From: Phocoena phocoena | Lineage: Eukaryota > Chordata > Mammalia > Artiodactyla > Phocoenidae | NCBI RefSeq assembly: GCF_963924675.1 | Contig: NC_089226.1 | Coordinates: 57,573,690-57,637,689 of the forward strand | DNA length: 64,000 bases | Direction: 5' to 3' | Part shown: positions 44,935 through 57,099 of the stretch, piece after piece | Position numbering within the stretch: the first letter of the stretch is position 1 | Layout of the letters: each line of letters opens with the position of its first letter | Made by a program: the position numbers and the translations under genes | The notes under the pieces: generated by a model | The model's database searches: none | Seen by the model: only the letters and a program-made list of their open reading frames with translations | What the model was told of the DNA's origin: nothing

Positions 44935-45394
44935 TATTAAAATTCAGAAGCTTGGAAGAGAAGCCCTTTAGAGCTTGGCTGCTGGTGTCTCTGAGCTCAG
45001 AGGGGCCTCATGGAGCTGAGACCCCAAATCTCTGCAAGAAGGAGACTGACTGGCTGGTGCTGATATCCCTGAAGCTGGTTTATAAAGGTTGGAAAACTGC
45101 AAACTGGATTCAGCTGCTGCTGGGGAGAGACTTGCTGAAACTCTCATGAAGTGACATTACTCCAGCGACATTCATATCACAAGCAGTCAGGAAACCCATG
45201 GGAAGCAGACTGGTGGAAGCAAGCCTCTTCTTCCTCTTCCAGCTTTGCAGTCTTCCTCTAGCCCCAACCCCTATTGTCAGAGTCTAACAGGAAAGCAACT
45301 GGCAAAGCAGAAAAATGGTTTTCAGAACCCCAGCTCCAACACCCCAAAGCAGAATAGAGAAGGGTGGGTTTGGCAGTAAAAAATAATAGCTTAA
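44935..45394. other. Unassigned 460-bp insertion within old L1
   Basis: Flanked on both sides by the same old L1 (endonuclease/RT region). It is richer in G+C than its surroundings, with 'agctgctgctggggagagac' and 'agagaagggtgggtttggca'. It may be an LTR or other old repeat. No ORF of note (73 codons at 44928-45149). Confidence 0.4.
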
Positions 45395-46211
45395 TGATTG
45401 GCACAATTATGTTATTCAGATTTTCCCCAAGATTATTTTTGTGTCTACTTGGTTCGTTAACTTTGGAAACAGGTATATTAAAGTCTCTTACCACTATTGT
45501 GGGTTTGTCAGTATCTGCTATGTTTCTGGCGCTTTTTATTATTAAATTGGTTCAGTTCCATTATGAGGATCATGACTATTACCTAGTACATTGTATCTTT
45601 TAATCCCTGTAAAATACTCCACCTTATCTTAATACTTTGGGCCTCAGCCTGGGCCTCCATTTTGTTTGATATGAACACTTATTTTATAATATCTTAAAAA
45701 CAATATAACCCTCCTATTTTCCCCAATATGGGTCTTTTTTTAATAGAAGAATTTAACTCACATTGTGATTATTGATGTTTTGATTTATTTCTATCATCAG
45801 TAGTGTATATTTTCTTTTTTAAACGTTTAATATATATTTTTTATTTTCCTTTTTTTAATTAAAATATAGTTGATTTACAATATTAGTTTCAGGTGTACAT
45901 CAGAGTGATTCAGTTATACATATATATGTATATATCTATATTTTTTCCTGATTCTTTTCCATTTTAGTTTATTACAAGATAGTGAAAATAGTTCCCTGCG
46001 CTATACAGTAAATCCTTGTTGTTTATCTACTTTATATATAGTGGTATGCATCTGTTAATCCCATACTCCCAATTATGCCTCTCCCTTCTTCCCCTTTGGT
46101 AACCATGAGTTTATTTTCTATATCTTTGAGTCTGTTTCTATTTTGTAATTTTTAGGTTCCACATATAAGTGATACCATATATTTGTCTTTCTCTGTCTGA
46201 CTTACTTCACT

Positions 46212-49200
46212 TAGTATAATCTGTAGGTCCGTGTGTGTTGTTGCAAATGGCATTATTTCGTTCTTTTTTTATGGCTGAGTAGTATTCTGTTTGTGTGTAT
46301 CACATCTTCTTTATCCATGCATCTGTTTATGGACACTTAGGTTGCTTCCATGTCATGGCTATTGTAAATGGTGCTTCTATGAACATTGAGGGTGCATGTT
46401 TCACTTTGAATTAGAGTTTTCATCTTTTCTGAATATATGCCCAAGAGCGGGATTGCTGTATCATATGGTAACTCCATTTTTAGTTTTTTAAGGAACCTCC
46501 ATACTGTTGTCCATAGTGGCTGCACCAATTTACATTCCTACCAACAGTGTACAAGGGTTCCCTTTTCTCCACACCTGCTCTAGCATTTATTATTTGTAGA
46601 CTTTTAGATGATGGCCCTTCTGATTGGTGTGAGGTGATACCTTATTGTAGTTTTGATTTGCATTTCTCTAATAATTAGCAATGTTGAACATCTTTTCATG
46701 TGCCTGTTGGCCACCTGTATGTCTTCAATGGAGAATGTCTATTTACGCCTTCTGCCCATTTTTTTGATTGGGTGGTTTATTTTTTGTTATTGAGTTGTAT
46801 GAACTGTTTGTATATTGTGGATATTAACCCATTGTCAGTTGCATCATTTGCAAGTATGTTCTCCCATTCTGTAGGTTGTCTTTTTGTTTTGTTTTATGGT
46901 TTCCTTTGCTGTGCAAAAGCTTGCAGTTTGATTAGGTCCCATTTGTTTATTTTTGCTTTTATTTCTATTGCCTTGGAAGACTGACCTAAGAAAACATTGC
47001 TATGATTTATGTCAGAGAATGTTTTGCCTATGTTCTCTTCTAGGAGTTTTATGGTGTCATGTCTTATATTTAAGTCTTTAAGTCATTTTAAGTTTATTTT
47101 TGTGTATAGTGTGAGGGAGTGTTCTAACTTCATTGCTTTACATGTGGCTGTCCAGCCTTTCCCAACACCATTTGCCAAAGAGACTTTCTTTTCTCTATTG
47201 TATGTTCTTGCCTCCTTTGTCAAAGATTAATTGACCATACGTGTGTGGGTTTATTTCTGGGCTCTCTATTTTCCATTGATTTATATGTCTGTTTTTGTGC
47301 CATACCATGCTGTTTTGATTACTATAGCTTTGTAGTATTGTCTGAAGTCTGGGAGCCTTATTCCTCCAACTTTGTTCTTTTTTCCTCAGGATTGCTGTGG
47401 CAACTTTGGTCTTTTATGGTTCTATATAAATTTTAAGATTATTTGTTCTAGTTCTGTAAAATATGTCATGGGTAATTTGATAGGGATCGCATTAAACTGT
47501 AGATTGCTTTGGATAGTATGGCCATTTTAACAACATTCATTCTTCCCATCCAAGAGCATGGTATATCTTTCCATTTCTTTAAATCATCTTCATTTCCTTT
47601 ATCAATGTTTTATAGTTCTCAGCATATAATTCTTTTACCTCCTTGGTCATGTTTATTCCTAAGTATTTTATTCTTTGTGATGTGATTTTAAAAGGGATCT
47701 TTTTTACTTTCTCTTTCTGATATCTCATTGTTAGTGTAAAGAATTGCAACTGATTTCTGTATGTTAATCTTGTATCCTGCTACTTTGCTGAATTCATTTA
47801 TCAGTTCTAGTAGTTTTTGTGTGGAGTCTTTAGGGTTTTCTATGTATAGTATAATGTCATCTGCATATAATGACAAGTTTACCTCTTCCCTTCCAGTTTA
47901 TTTATTTTTAATATTTTTTTTTTTTTTTATTTTGGCTGTGCTGGGTCTTAGTTGTGGCACGTGGGATCTTTTTTTCTTTAGTTTCAGCATGCAGGCTTCT
48001 TAGTTGTGGCATGCCAACTCTTAGTTGCGGCATGCATGTGGGATCTAGTTCCCTGACCAGGGATCAAACCTGGGCCCCCTGCATTGGGAGCATGGAGTCT
48101 TATCCACTGGACCACTGGGGAAGTCCCTCCCTTCCCATTTAGATACTTTTTCTTTCTTTTTCTTATCTGATTGCTGTGGCTAGGACTTCCAATACTGTGT
48201 TGAATAGAAGTGGTGAGAGTGGGCATCCTTGTCTTATTCGAGATTTTAGCTGGAAGGCTTCCAGCTTTTCACAGTTGAGTATTATGTTGGCTATAGGTTT
48301 GTCATAAATAGCTTTTATTAATTTGAGATACGTTCTCTCTGTACCCACTTTTGGTGAGAGTTTTTACATGAATGGATGCTGAATTTTATCAAATGCTTTT
48401 TCTGCATCTATTGAAATGACTGTGTGGTTATTGTCATTTCTTTTGTTGATGTGGTGTATCACATTGAGTTGCGTATGTTGAACCATCCTTGGAACCCTGG
48501 GATGAATCCAACTTGATTGTGGTGTGTGATCTTTTTTATGTGTGGTTGGATTCTGTTTGCTAATATTTTGTTGAGGATTTTAGCATCTGTATTCATCAGA
48601 GATATTGGCCTGTAATTTTCTTTTTTGGTAGTGTCTTTGTCTGGTTTTGGTATAAGAATGATGGTGGCTTCAAAGAATGACTTTGGGAGTGTTCCCTTTT
48701 CTTCAGTCTTTTGGAAGAGTTTGAGAAGGATAGGTATAAGTTCTTCTTTGTATCTTTGGTAGAATTCCCTAGTGAAGCCATCCAGTCCTAAACTTTTGTT
48801 TGTAGGGAGTTTCTGTTTTTGTTATTTTTTTTAAATTACAGATTCTGTTTCACTTCTAGTGATCAGTCTGTTTAGATTGTTTCTTTTTGATTCAGTTTTG
48901 GTAGGCTGTATGTTTCTAGAAATTTGTCCATTTCTTTTAAGTTGTCCGTTTTGTTGGCATATATGTGTTCATAATACCTTCTTATGAAATTCATATTTCT
49001 GTGGAATTGGTTGTTATTTCTGCTCTTTCATTTCTTATTTTGTTTATTTGGGTCCACTCTTCTTGATGAGCCTGGCCACAGGTTTGTCGATTTTGTTTTT
49101 CCTTTCAAAAAAAACAGCTCTTGGTTTTACTGATATTTTTTCTATTCCTTTTTTATTTTATTTATTTCCTCTCTGATCTTTGTTACTTTCTTTCTTCTGC

Positions 49201-49271
49201 TGACTTTAAGTTTAGTTTGTTTTTTTCTAATTCTTTTAGGTTGTAGGTTAGGTTGTCTATTTGGGATTTTC
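46212..49271 (-). pseudogene. L1 ORF2 remnant, 3' two thirds, copy 4
   Basis: Recognisable pieces are 48781-48596, 48348-48163 (RT palm; [20 protein letters not shown]), 47876-47688 ([20 protein letters not shown], so the active site reads YADD here, where copy 1 has FADD) and 46528-46337 (ORF2 C-terminal domain). A CHR-1 SINE splits the palm at 47901-48128. Frameshifts and stops occur throughout. The start coordinate is approximate. Confidence 0.8.
47888..48141 (-). mobile_element. CHR-1 type tRNA-derived SINE in L1 ORF2
   Basis: Minus-strand body 48128-47901: starts 'gggacttccccagtggtcca', then 'gataagactccatgctccca', 'tttgatccctggtcaggga', and ends with an A tail seen as T's at 47917-47934. 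Flanks cccttccagttta (47888-47900) and cccttcccattta (48129-48141) agree at 11 of 13 bases. It is younger than the host L1. Confidence 0.9.
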
Positions 49272-49638
49272 TTTTTTTTTTTTTATTGGAGTATAATTGC
49301 TTTATAATGGTGAGTTAGTTTCTGCTTTACAACAAACTGAATCAGTTATACGTATACATATGTTCCCATATCTCTTCCCTCTTGCGTCTCCCTCCCTCCC
49401 ACCCTCCCTATCCCACCCCTCCAGGCGGTCACAAAGCACCGAGCTGATCTCCCTGTGCTATGCGGCTGCTTCCCACTAGCTATCTACCTTACGTTTGGTA
49501 GTGTATATATGTCCATGACTCTCTCTCGCTTTGCCACAGTTCACCCTTTCCCCTCCCCATATCCTCAAGTCCGTTCTCTAGTAGGGCTGTGTCTTTATTC
49601 CTGTCTTACTCCTAGGTTCTTCATGAAATTTTTTTTTC

Positions 49639-52600
49639 TTAACTTCCATGTATATGTGTTAGCATACGGTATTTGGCTTTCTCTTTCTGACTTACTTCAC
49701 TCCGTATGACAGACTCTAGGTCTATCCACCTCAGTACAAATAGCTCAATTTTGTTTCTTTTCATGGCTGAGTAATATTCCATTGTATATATGTGCCACAT
49801 CTTCTTTATCCATTCATCCGATGATGAACACTTAGGTTGTTTCCATCTCTGAGCTATTGTAAATAGAGCTGCAATGAACATTTTGGTACATGACTCTTTT
49901 TGAATTATGGTTTTCTCAGGGTATATGCCCAGTAGTGGGATTGCTGGGTCATATGGTAGTTCTATTTGTAGTTTTTTAAGGAACCTCCATACTGTTCTCC
50001 ATAGTGGCAGTACCAATTTACATTCCCACCAGCAGTGCAAGAGTGTTCCCTTTTCTCCACACCCTCTCCAACATTTATTGTTTCTAGATTTTTTGATGAT
50101 GGCCATTCTGACTAGTGTGAGATGATATCTCACTTTAGTTTTGATTTGCATTTCTCTAATGATTAATGATGTTGAGCATTCCTTCATGTGTTTCTTGGCA
50201 GTCTGTATATCTTCTTTGGAGAAATGTCTATTTAGGTCTTCTGCCCATTTTTGGATTGGGTTGTTTTTTTTTTGTTGTTATTGAGCTGCATGAGCTGCTT
50301 GTAAATTTTGGAAATTAATCCTATGTCAGTTGCTTCATTTGCAAATATTTTCTCCCATTCTGAGGGTTGTCTTTTGGTCTTGTTTATGGTTTCCTTTGCT
50401 GTGCAAAAGCTTTGAAGTTTCATTAGGTCCCATTTGTTTATTTTTGTTTTTATTTCCATTTCTCTAGAAGGTGGGTCAAAAAGGATCTTGCTGTGATTTA
50501 TGTCATAGAGTGTTCTGCCTGTGTTTTCCTCTAAGAGTTTGATAGTTTCTGGCCTTACATTTAGGTCTTTCATCCATTTTGAGCTTATTTTTGTGTATGG
50601 TGTTCGGGAGTGATCTAATCTCATACTTTTACATGTACCTGTCCAGTTTTCCCAGCACCACTTATTGAAGAGGCTGTCCTTTCTCCACTGTACATTCCTG
50701 CCTCCTTTATCAAAGATAAGGTGACCATATGTGTGTGGGTTTAACTCTGGGCTTTCTATCCTGTTCCATTGATCTATCTTTCTGTTTTTGTGCCAGTACC
50801 ATACTGTCTTGATTACTGTAGCTTTGTAGTATTGTCTGAAGTCAGGGAGCCTGATTCCTCCAGGTCCGTTTTTCGTTCTCAAGATTGCTTTGGCTATTCG
50901 GGGTCTTTTGTGTTTCCATACAAATTGTGAAAGCTTTTGTTCTAGTTCTGTGAAAAATGCCAGTGGTAGTTTGATAGGGATTGCATTGAATCTGTAGATT
51001 GCTTTGGGTAGTAGAGTCATTTTCACAATGTTGATTCTTCCAATCCAAGAACATGGTATATCTCTCCATCTATTTGTATCATCTTTAATTTCTTTCATCA
51101 GTGTCTTATAATTTTTTGCATACAGGTCTTTTGTCTCTTTAGGTAGGTTTATTCCTAGATATTTTATTCTTTTTGTTGCAATGGTAAATGGGAGTGTTTT
51201 CTTGATTTCACTTTCAGATTTTTCATCATTAGTGTATAGGAATGCCAGAGATTTCTGTGCATTAATTTTGTATCCTGCTACTTTACCAAATTCATTGATT
51301 AGCTCTAGTAGTTGTCTGGTAGCATCTTTAGGATTCTCTATGTATAGTATCATGTCATCTGCACACAGTGACAGCTTTACTTCTTCTTTTCTGATTTGGA
51401 TTCGTTTTATTTCCTTTTCTTCTCTGATTGCTGTGGCTAAAACTTTCAAAACTATGTTGAATAAGCGTGGTGAGAGTGGGCAACCTTGTCTTGTTCCTGA
51501 TCTTAGTGTGAATGCCCTCAGTTTTTCACCATTGAGGATGATGTTGCCTGTGGGTTTGTCGTATATGGCCTTTATTATGTTGAGGAAAGTTCCCTCTATG
51601 CCTACTTTCTGGAGGGTTTTTTGTCATAAATGGGTGTTGAATTTTGTCGAAAGCTTTCTCTGCATCTATTGAAATGATCATATGGTTTTTCTCCTTCAGT
51701 TTGTTAATATGGTATATCACATTGATTGATTTGCGTATATTGAAGAATCCTTGCATTCCTGGAATAAACCCCACTTGATCATAGTGTATGATCCGTTTAA
51801 TGTGCTGTTGGATTCTGTTTGCTAGTATTTTGTTGAGGATTTTTGCATCTATGTTCATCAGTGATATTGGCCTCTAGTTTTCTTTCTTTGTGACATCCTT
51901 GTCTGGTTTTGGTATCAGGGTGATGGTGGCCTCATAGAATGAGTTTGGGAGTGTTCCTCTCTCTGCTATATTTTGGAAGAGTTTGAGAAGGATAGGTGTT
52001 AGCTCTTCTCTAAATGTTTGATAGAATTCGCCTGTGAAGCCATCTGGTCCTGGGCTTTTGTTTTTTGGAAGATTTTTATCACAGTTTCAATTTCAGTGCT
52101 TGTGATTGGTCTGTTCATATTTTCTATTTCTTCCTGATTCAGTCTTGGCAGTTTGTGCCTTTCTAAGAATTTGTCCATTTCTTCCAGGTTGTCCATTTTA
52201 TTGGCATAGAGTTGCTTGTAGTAATCTCTCATGAACTTTTGTATTTCTGCAGTGTCAGTTGTTACTTCTCCTTTTTCATTTCTAATTCTATTGATTTGAG
52301 TCTTCTCCCTTTTTTTCTTGATGAGTGTGGCTAATGGTTTATCAATTTTATTTATCTTCTCAAAGCACCAGCATTTAGTTTTATTGATCTTGCTATCGTT
52401 TCCTTCATTCTTTTCCATTTATTTCTGATCTGATTTTTATGATTTCTTTCCTTCTGCTAACTTTGGGGGTTTTTTGTTCTTCTTTCTCTAATTGCTTTAG
52501 GTGCAAGGTTAGGTTCTTTATTCGAGATGTGTCCTGTTTCTTAAGGTAGGCTTGTATTTCTATAAACTTCCCTCTTAGAATTGCTTTTGCTGCATCCCAT

Positions 52601-53436
52601 AGATTTTGGGTCATTGTGTCTCCATTGTCATTTGTTTCTAGGTATTTTTTTATTTCCTCTTTGATTTCTTCAGTGATCTCTTGATCATTTAGTAGTGTAT
52701 TGTTTAGCCTCCATGTGTTTGTATTTTTTACAGATCTTTTCCTGTAATTGATATCTAGTCTTATAGCGTTGTGGTTGGAAAAGATACTTGATACAATTTC
52801 AATTTTCTTAAATTTACCAAGGCTTTATTTGTGACCCAGGATATGATCTATCCTGGAGAATGTTCCATGAGCACTTGAGAAAAATGTGTATTCTGTTGTT
52901 TTTGGATGGAATGTCCTATAAATATCAATTAAGTCCATCTTGTTTAATGTATCATTTAAAGCTTGTGTCTCCTTGATTATTTTCATTTTGGATGATGGGG
53001 TGTTAAAGTCCCCTACTGTGAATGTGTTACTGTCGATTTCCCCTTTTATGGCTGTTAGTATTTGCCTTATGTATTGAGGTGCTCCTATGTTGGGTGCATA
53101 AATATTTACAATTGTTATATCTCCTTGGATCGATCCCTTGATCATTATGTAGTGTCCTGCTTTGTCTCTTCTAATAGTCTTTATTTTAAAGTCTATTTTC
53201 TCTGATATGAGAATTGCTACTCCAGCTTTCTTTTGGTTTCCATTTGCATGGAATATCCTTTTCCATCCCCTTACTTTCAGTCTGTATGTGTCTCTAGGTT
53301 TGAAGTGGGTCTCTTGTAGACAGCATATATATGGGTCTTGTTTTTGTATCCATTCAGCCAATCTGTGTCTTTTGGTGGGAGCATTTAGTCCATTTATGTT
53401 TAAGGTAATTATCGATATGTATGTTCCTATTCCCAT
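49639..53436 (-). pseudogene. L1 ORF2 remnant, copy 2
   Basis: Open pieces: endonuclease start 53436-52825 (203 codons, MGIGTYISIITLNINGLNAP), 52614-52405, 52418-51999, 51858-51526, a 405-codon RT/thumb/C-terminal block 51449-50232 and the C-terminus 50187-49639 with an intact zinc-knuckle ([20 protein letters not shown]). The RT active site reads CADD, a change at the aromatic position before ADD (FADD in copies 1 and 3). The same one-base loss as in copy 1 shifts the frame before the KSPGPDGF segment (52051-52095). Confidence 0.9.
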
Positions 53437-53494
53437 TTTCTAAATTGTTTTGGGTTCGTTATTATAGGTCTTTTCCTTCTCTAGTGTTTCTTGC

Positions 53495-54396
53495 CTAGAG
53501 AAATTCCTTAAATTCCTTTAGCAGTTGTTGTAGAGCTGGTTTGGTGGTGCTGAACTCTCTCAGCTTTTGCTTGTCTGTAAAGGTTTTAATTTCTCAATCA
53601 AATCTGTATGAGATCCTTGCTGGGTAGAGTAATCTTGGTTGCAGGTTTTTCTCCTTCATCACTTTAAATATGTCCTGCCAGTCCCTTCTGGCTTGCAGAG
53701 TTTCTGCTGAAAGATCAGCTGTTAACCTTATGGGGATTCCCTTGTGTGTTATTTGTTGTTTTTCCCTTGCTGCTTTTAATATGCTTTCTTTGTATTTAAT
53801 TTTTGACAGTTTGATTAATATGTGTCTTGCCGTATTTCTCCTTGGATTTATCCTGTATGGGACTCTCTGTGCTTCCTGGACTTGATTGACAATTTCTTTT
53901 CCATATTAGGGAAGTTTTCAGTTATAATCTCTTCAAATATTTTCTCAGTCCCTTTCTTTTTCTCTTCTTCTTCTGGAACTCCTATAATTCGAATGTTGGT
54001 GCGTTTAATGTTGTCCCGGAGGTCTCTGAGACTGTCCTCAGTTCTTTTCATTCTTTTTTCTTTATTCTGCTCTGCAGTAGTTATTTCCACTATTTTATCT
54101 TCCAGGTCACTTATCCGTTCTTTTGCCTCAGTTATTCTGCTATTGGTCCCATCTAGAGTATTTTTCATTTCATTTATTGTGTTGTTCTTCATTGTTTGTT
54201 TCATCTTTAGTTTTTCTAGGTCCTTGTTAAATGTTTCTTGCATTTTGTCTATTCTATTTCCAAGATTTTGGATCATCTTTACTATCATGATTCTGAATTC
54301 TTTTTCAGGCAGATTGCCTATTTCCTCTTCATTTGTTAGGTCTGGTGGGTTTTTATCTTGCTCCTTCATCTGCAGTGTGTTTTTCTGTCTTCTCAT
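53495..54396 (-). pseudogene. L1 ORF1 remnant, copy 2
   Basis: Open for 182 codons from MRRQKNTLQMKEQDKNPPDL through the coiled coil and into the RRM-like domain (NIRIIGVPEEEEKKKGTEKI). It then shifts frame at FPNM-EKK, where one G of 'cccatattaggg' seen in copy 1 is absent. The rest of the RNA-binding domain and C-terminus (to the stop at 53495-53497) can be followed out of frame. Confidence 0.88.
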
Positions 54397-56094
54397 TTTG
54401 CTTATGTTACTGTGTTTGGGGTCTCCTTTTTGCAGGCTGCAGGTTCATAGTTCCCGTTGTTTTTGGTGTCTGTCCCCAGTGGCTAAGGTTGGTTCAGTGG
54501 GTTGTGTAGGCTTCCTGGTGGAGGGGACTAGTGCCTGTGTTCTGGTGGATGAGGCTGGATCTTGTCTTTCTGGTGGGCAGGTCCACGTCTGGTGGTGTGT
54601 TTTGGGGTGTCTGTGGACTTATTATGATTTTGGGCAGCCTCTCTGCTAATGGGTGGGGTTGTGTTCCTGTTTTGCTAGTTGTTTGTCATAGGGTGTCCAG
54701 CACTGTAGCTTGCTGGTCGTTGAGTGAAGCTGGGTGCTGGTGTTGAGATGGAGATCTCTGGGAGATTTTCGCTGTTTGATATTATGTGGAGCTGGGAGGT
54801 CTCTTGTGGACCAGTGTCCTGAAGTTGGCTCTCCCACCTCAGAGGCACAGCACTAACTCCTGGCTGCAGCACCAAGAGCCTTTCATTCACACGGCTCCTT
54901 AATTTGGGATGATTCGTTGTCTATTCGTGTATTCCATAGATGCAAGGTACATCAAGTTGATTGTGGAGCTTTAATCCACTGCTTCTGAGGCTGCTGGGAG
55001 AGATTTCCCTTTCTCTTCTTTGTTCTCACAGCTCCCAGGGGCTCAGCTTTGGATTTGGCCCCGCCTCTGTGTGTAGGTCGCTGGAGGGCCTCTGTTCTTC
55101 GCTCAAGAGAGGACCGGGTTAAAGGAGCCGCTGATTCAGGGGCTCTGGCTCACTCAGGCCGGGGGTAGGGAGGAGCACGGAGTGTGGGGCAAGCCTGTGG
55201 CGGCAGTGGCCAGCGTGACCTTGCACCAGCCTGAGGCTCACCGTGCGTTCCCCCGGGGAAGTTGTCCCTGGATCACGGGACCCTGGCAGTGGCGGGCTGC
55301 ACAGGCTCCCTGGAAGGGGGGTGCGGATAGTGGCCTGTGCTCGCCCACAGTCTTCTTGTTGGCGGCAGCAGCAGCCTTAGTGTCTCATGCCTGTCTCTGG
55401 GGTCCGCGCTTTCAGCTGCGGCTCACGCCCGACTCTAGAGCTCCTTTAAGCAGCGTTCTTAATCCCCTCTCCTCGTGCACCAGTTAACCAAGAGGGAAGA
55501 AAAAGTCTCTTGCCTCTTTGGCAGGTCCAGACTTTTCCCCAGACTCCCTCCTGGCTATCCGTGGCACACTAACCCCCTGCAGGCTGTGTTCACGCCGCCA
55601 ACCCCAGTCCTCTCCCTGCGCTCTGACCCGAAGCCTGAGCCTCAGCTCCCAGCCCCGCCCACCCCGGCGGGGGAGCAGACAAGCCTCTTGGACTGGGGTG
55701 GGGAGTGCTGGTCGGCACCGATCCTCTATGTGGGAATCTCCCCGCTTTGCCCCCCGCACCCCTGTTGCTGTGCTCTCCCCCACATCTCTGAAGCTTTTCC
55801 CCTCCACCACCTGCAGTCTCTGCCCGCAAAGGGGCTTCCTAGTGTGTGGAAACCTTTCCTCCTTCACAGCTCCCTCCCACTGGTGCAGGTCCTGTCCCTA
55901 TCCTTTTGTCTCTGTTTGTTCATTTTTCTTTTTCCCTACCCAGGTACGTGGGGGGGTTTCTTGCCTTTTGGGAGGTCTGAGGTCTTCTGCCAGCGTTCAG
56001 TAGGTGTTCTGTAGGAGTTGTTCCACGTGTAGATGTATTTTGGGTGTATCTGTGGGGAGGCAGGTGATCTCCGTGTCTTACTCTTCCGCCATCT
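54397..56094 (-). promoter_or_regulatory. L1 5' UTR with CpG-rich promoter region, copy 2
   Basis: Homologous to 7506-9850, but the purine tract and both tandem units are missing: 'cattcacacggctc' (near 54896) runs directly into 'cttaatttgggatgattcgt'. The CpG-rich part is about 55040-55830. Some CpGs of copy 1 are TpG or CpA here, as expected from methylation decay. Long open frames such as 55475-56014 are due to high G+C and do not look like protein. Confidence 0.75.
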
Positions 56095-56266
56095 TTCTTC
56101 TTGGTTTTTTTGAGGAAGGCCTGTATTGCTATGAACTTTCCTCTAAACTGCTTTTGATGCATCCCATAGATTTTGTATGGTTGTGTTTTCATTGTCGTTT
56201 ATCTTGAGATATTTTTTATTTCCTCTTTGATTTTACTGTCGGCCCATTGGTTTTTTAATAGCATGT

Positions 56267-57045
56267 TTAGTTTTCGTGTAATTGCTTTTTTCTCATTTTT
56301 AGTTTTCGTGTAATTGCTTTTTTCTCATTTTTCTTTCTGTGGTTGATTTCTAGTTTCATACTGTTGTGGTCAGAAAGGATGCTTGAAATAATTTGTATTC
56401 TCTTAAATTTGTTGATGCTTGTTTCGTGAACTAGTATGTGATTTATCCTGGAGAATGTTCCCTGTGCACTTGAAAAGAATGTGTATTCTGGTTTTTTTGG
56501 ATGTAGTGTCCTGTAGATATCAATGAAATCTAACTGTCCTATTGTGTCATTTAGGATCTCTGTTGCCTTATTGATTTTCTGTCTGGAAGATCTGTCCATT
56601 GATGTCAGTGGGGTGTTGTTAAAGTCTCCTACTATTATTGTATTACCATCAATTTCTCCCTTTATGTCTGTTAGTATTTGTTTTATGTCTTTAGGTGCTC
56701 CTATTTTGGGTGCATATATGTTAACAAGTGTAATATCCTCTTCTTGTATTGATCCTTTTATCATGATATAGCATCCTTTGTCTTTTTTTGTGGCCTTAGT
56801 TTTAAAGTCTATTTTGTCTCATACGAGTATTGCTACCCCTGCTTTCATGTCATTGCATGAAATATCTTTTTCCATCCCCTCACTTTCCATCTGTATGTGT
56901 CTTTCACCCTAAAGTGGGTCTCCTGTCGGTAGCATATTTTAGGTTCTTGTTTTATTATCCAATCTGCCACTCTATCTCTTTTGATTGGAGCATTTAGTCC
57001 ATTGACGTTTAAAGTAATTATTGATAAGTATGTATTTACTGCCAT
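56267..57045 (-). pseudogene. L1 ORF2 endonuclease remnant, copy 4
   Basis: 57045-56845 starts MAVNTYLSIITLNVNGLNAP and 56764-56267 continues with the endonuclease (FSRINHILVHETSINKFKRI, LSDHNSMKLEINHR). A near-perfect 30-base repeat (about 56269-56330, 'agttttcgtgtaattgcttt') duplicates the end of this piece. It is the 5' part of the ORF2 whose remainder lies left of the inserted L1. Confidence 0.82.
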
Positions 57046-57099
57046 TTAAATTTTTGTTTTCCAGTCAATTTTGTATTTCTTCTTTGTTCATTTCTTCCT

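Larger units (their letters stand above)
41290..45830 (-). mobile_element. Ancient L1 (L1M-like), fragmented by insertions
   Basis: Pieces 41408-43510, 44605-44930 and 45395-45830 follow one old L1 from its 3' end to its endonuclease region on the minus strand. Short ORF2 remnants show at 42977-42777 (FNTIPIKILAGF) and along 43400-43500. A small older ORF2 scrap (41290-41407) precedes the 3' end. The breaks are caused by another L1 (43511-44604) and by unassigned sequence (44935-45394). Confidence 0.7.
49272..56094 (-). mobile_element. Nearly full-length L1 inserted into an older L1 (L1 copy 2), inactive
   Basis: 6.8 kb on the minus strand. Order: 5' UTR (56094-54397), ORF1 remnant (54396-53495), ORF2 remnant (53436-49639), 3' UTR and T-run (49272-49284). 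The host L1 sequence joins smoothly across it ('gtctatttgggattttc' before, 'ttcttggtttttttgagg' after), so the insertion point is near 49271/56095; a short T/C-rich duplication is likely but not clear. It is very similar to copy 1 along its whole length except for about 700 bp missing from the 5' UTR. Confidence 0.93.

Noticed and set aside
50232..51449. 405-codon open frame on the minus strand, the longest in the window
   Set aside because: It is the RT/thumb/C-terminal part of a dead L1 ORF2, flanked by frameshifts; not a host gene.
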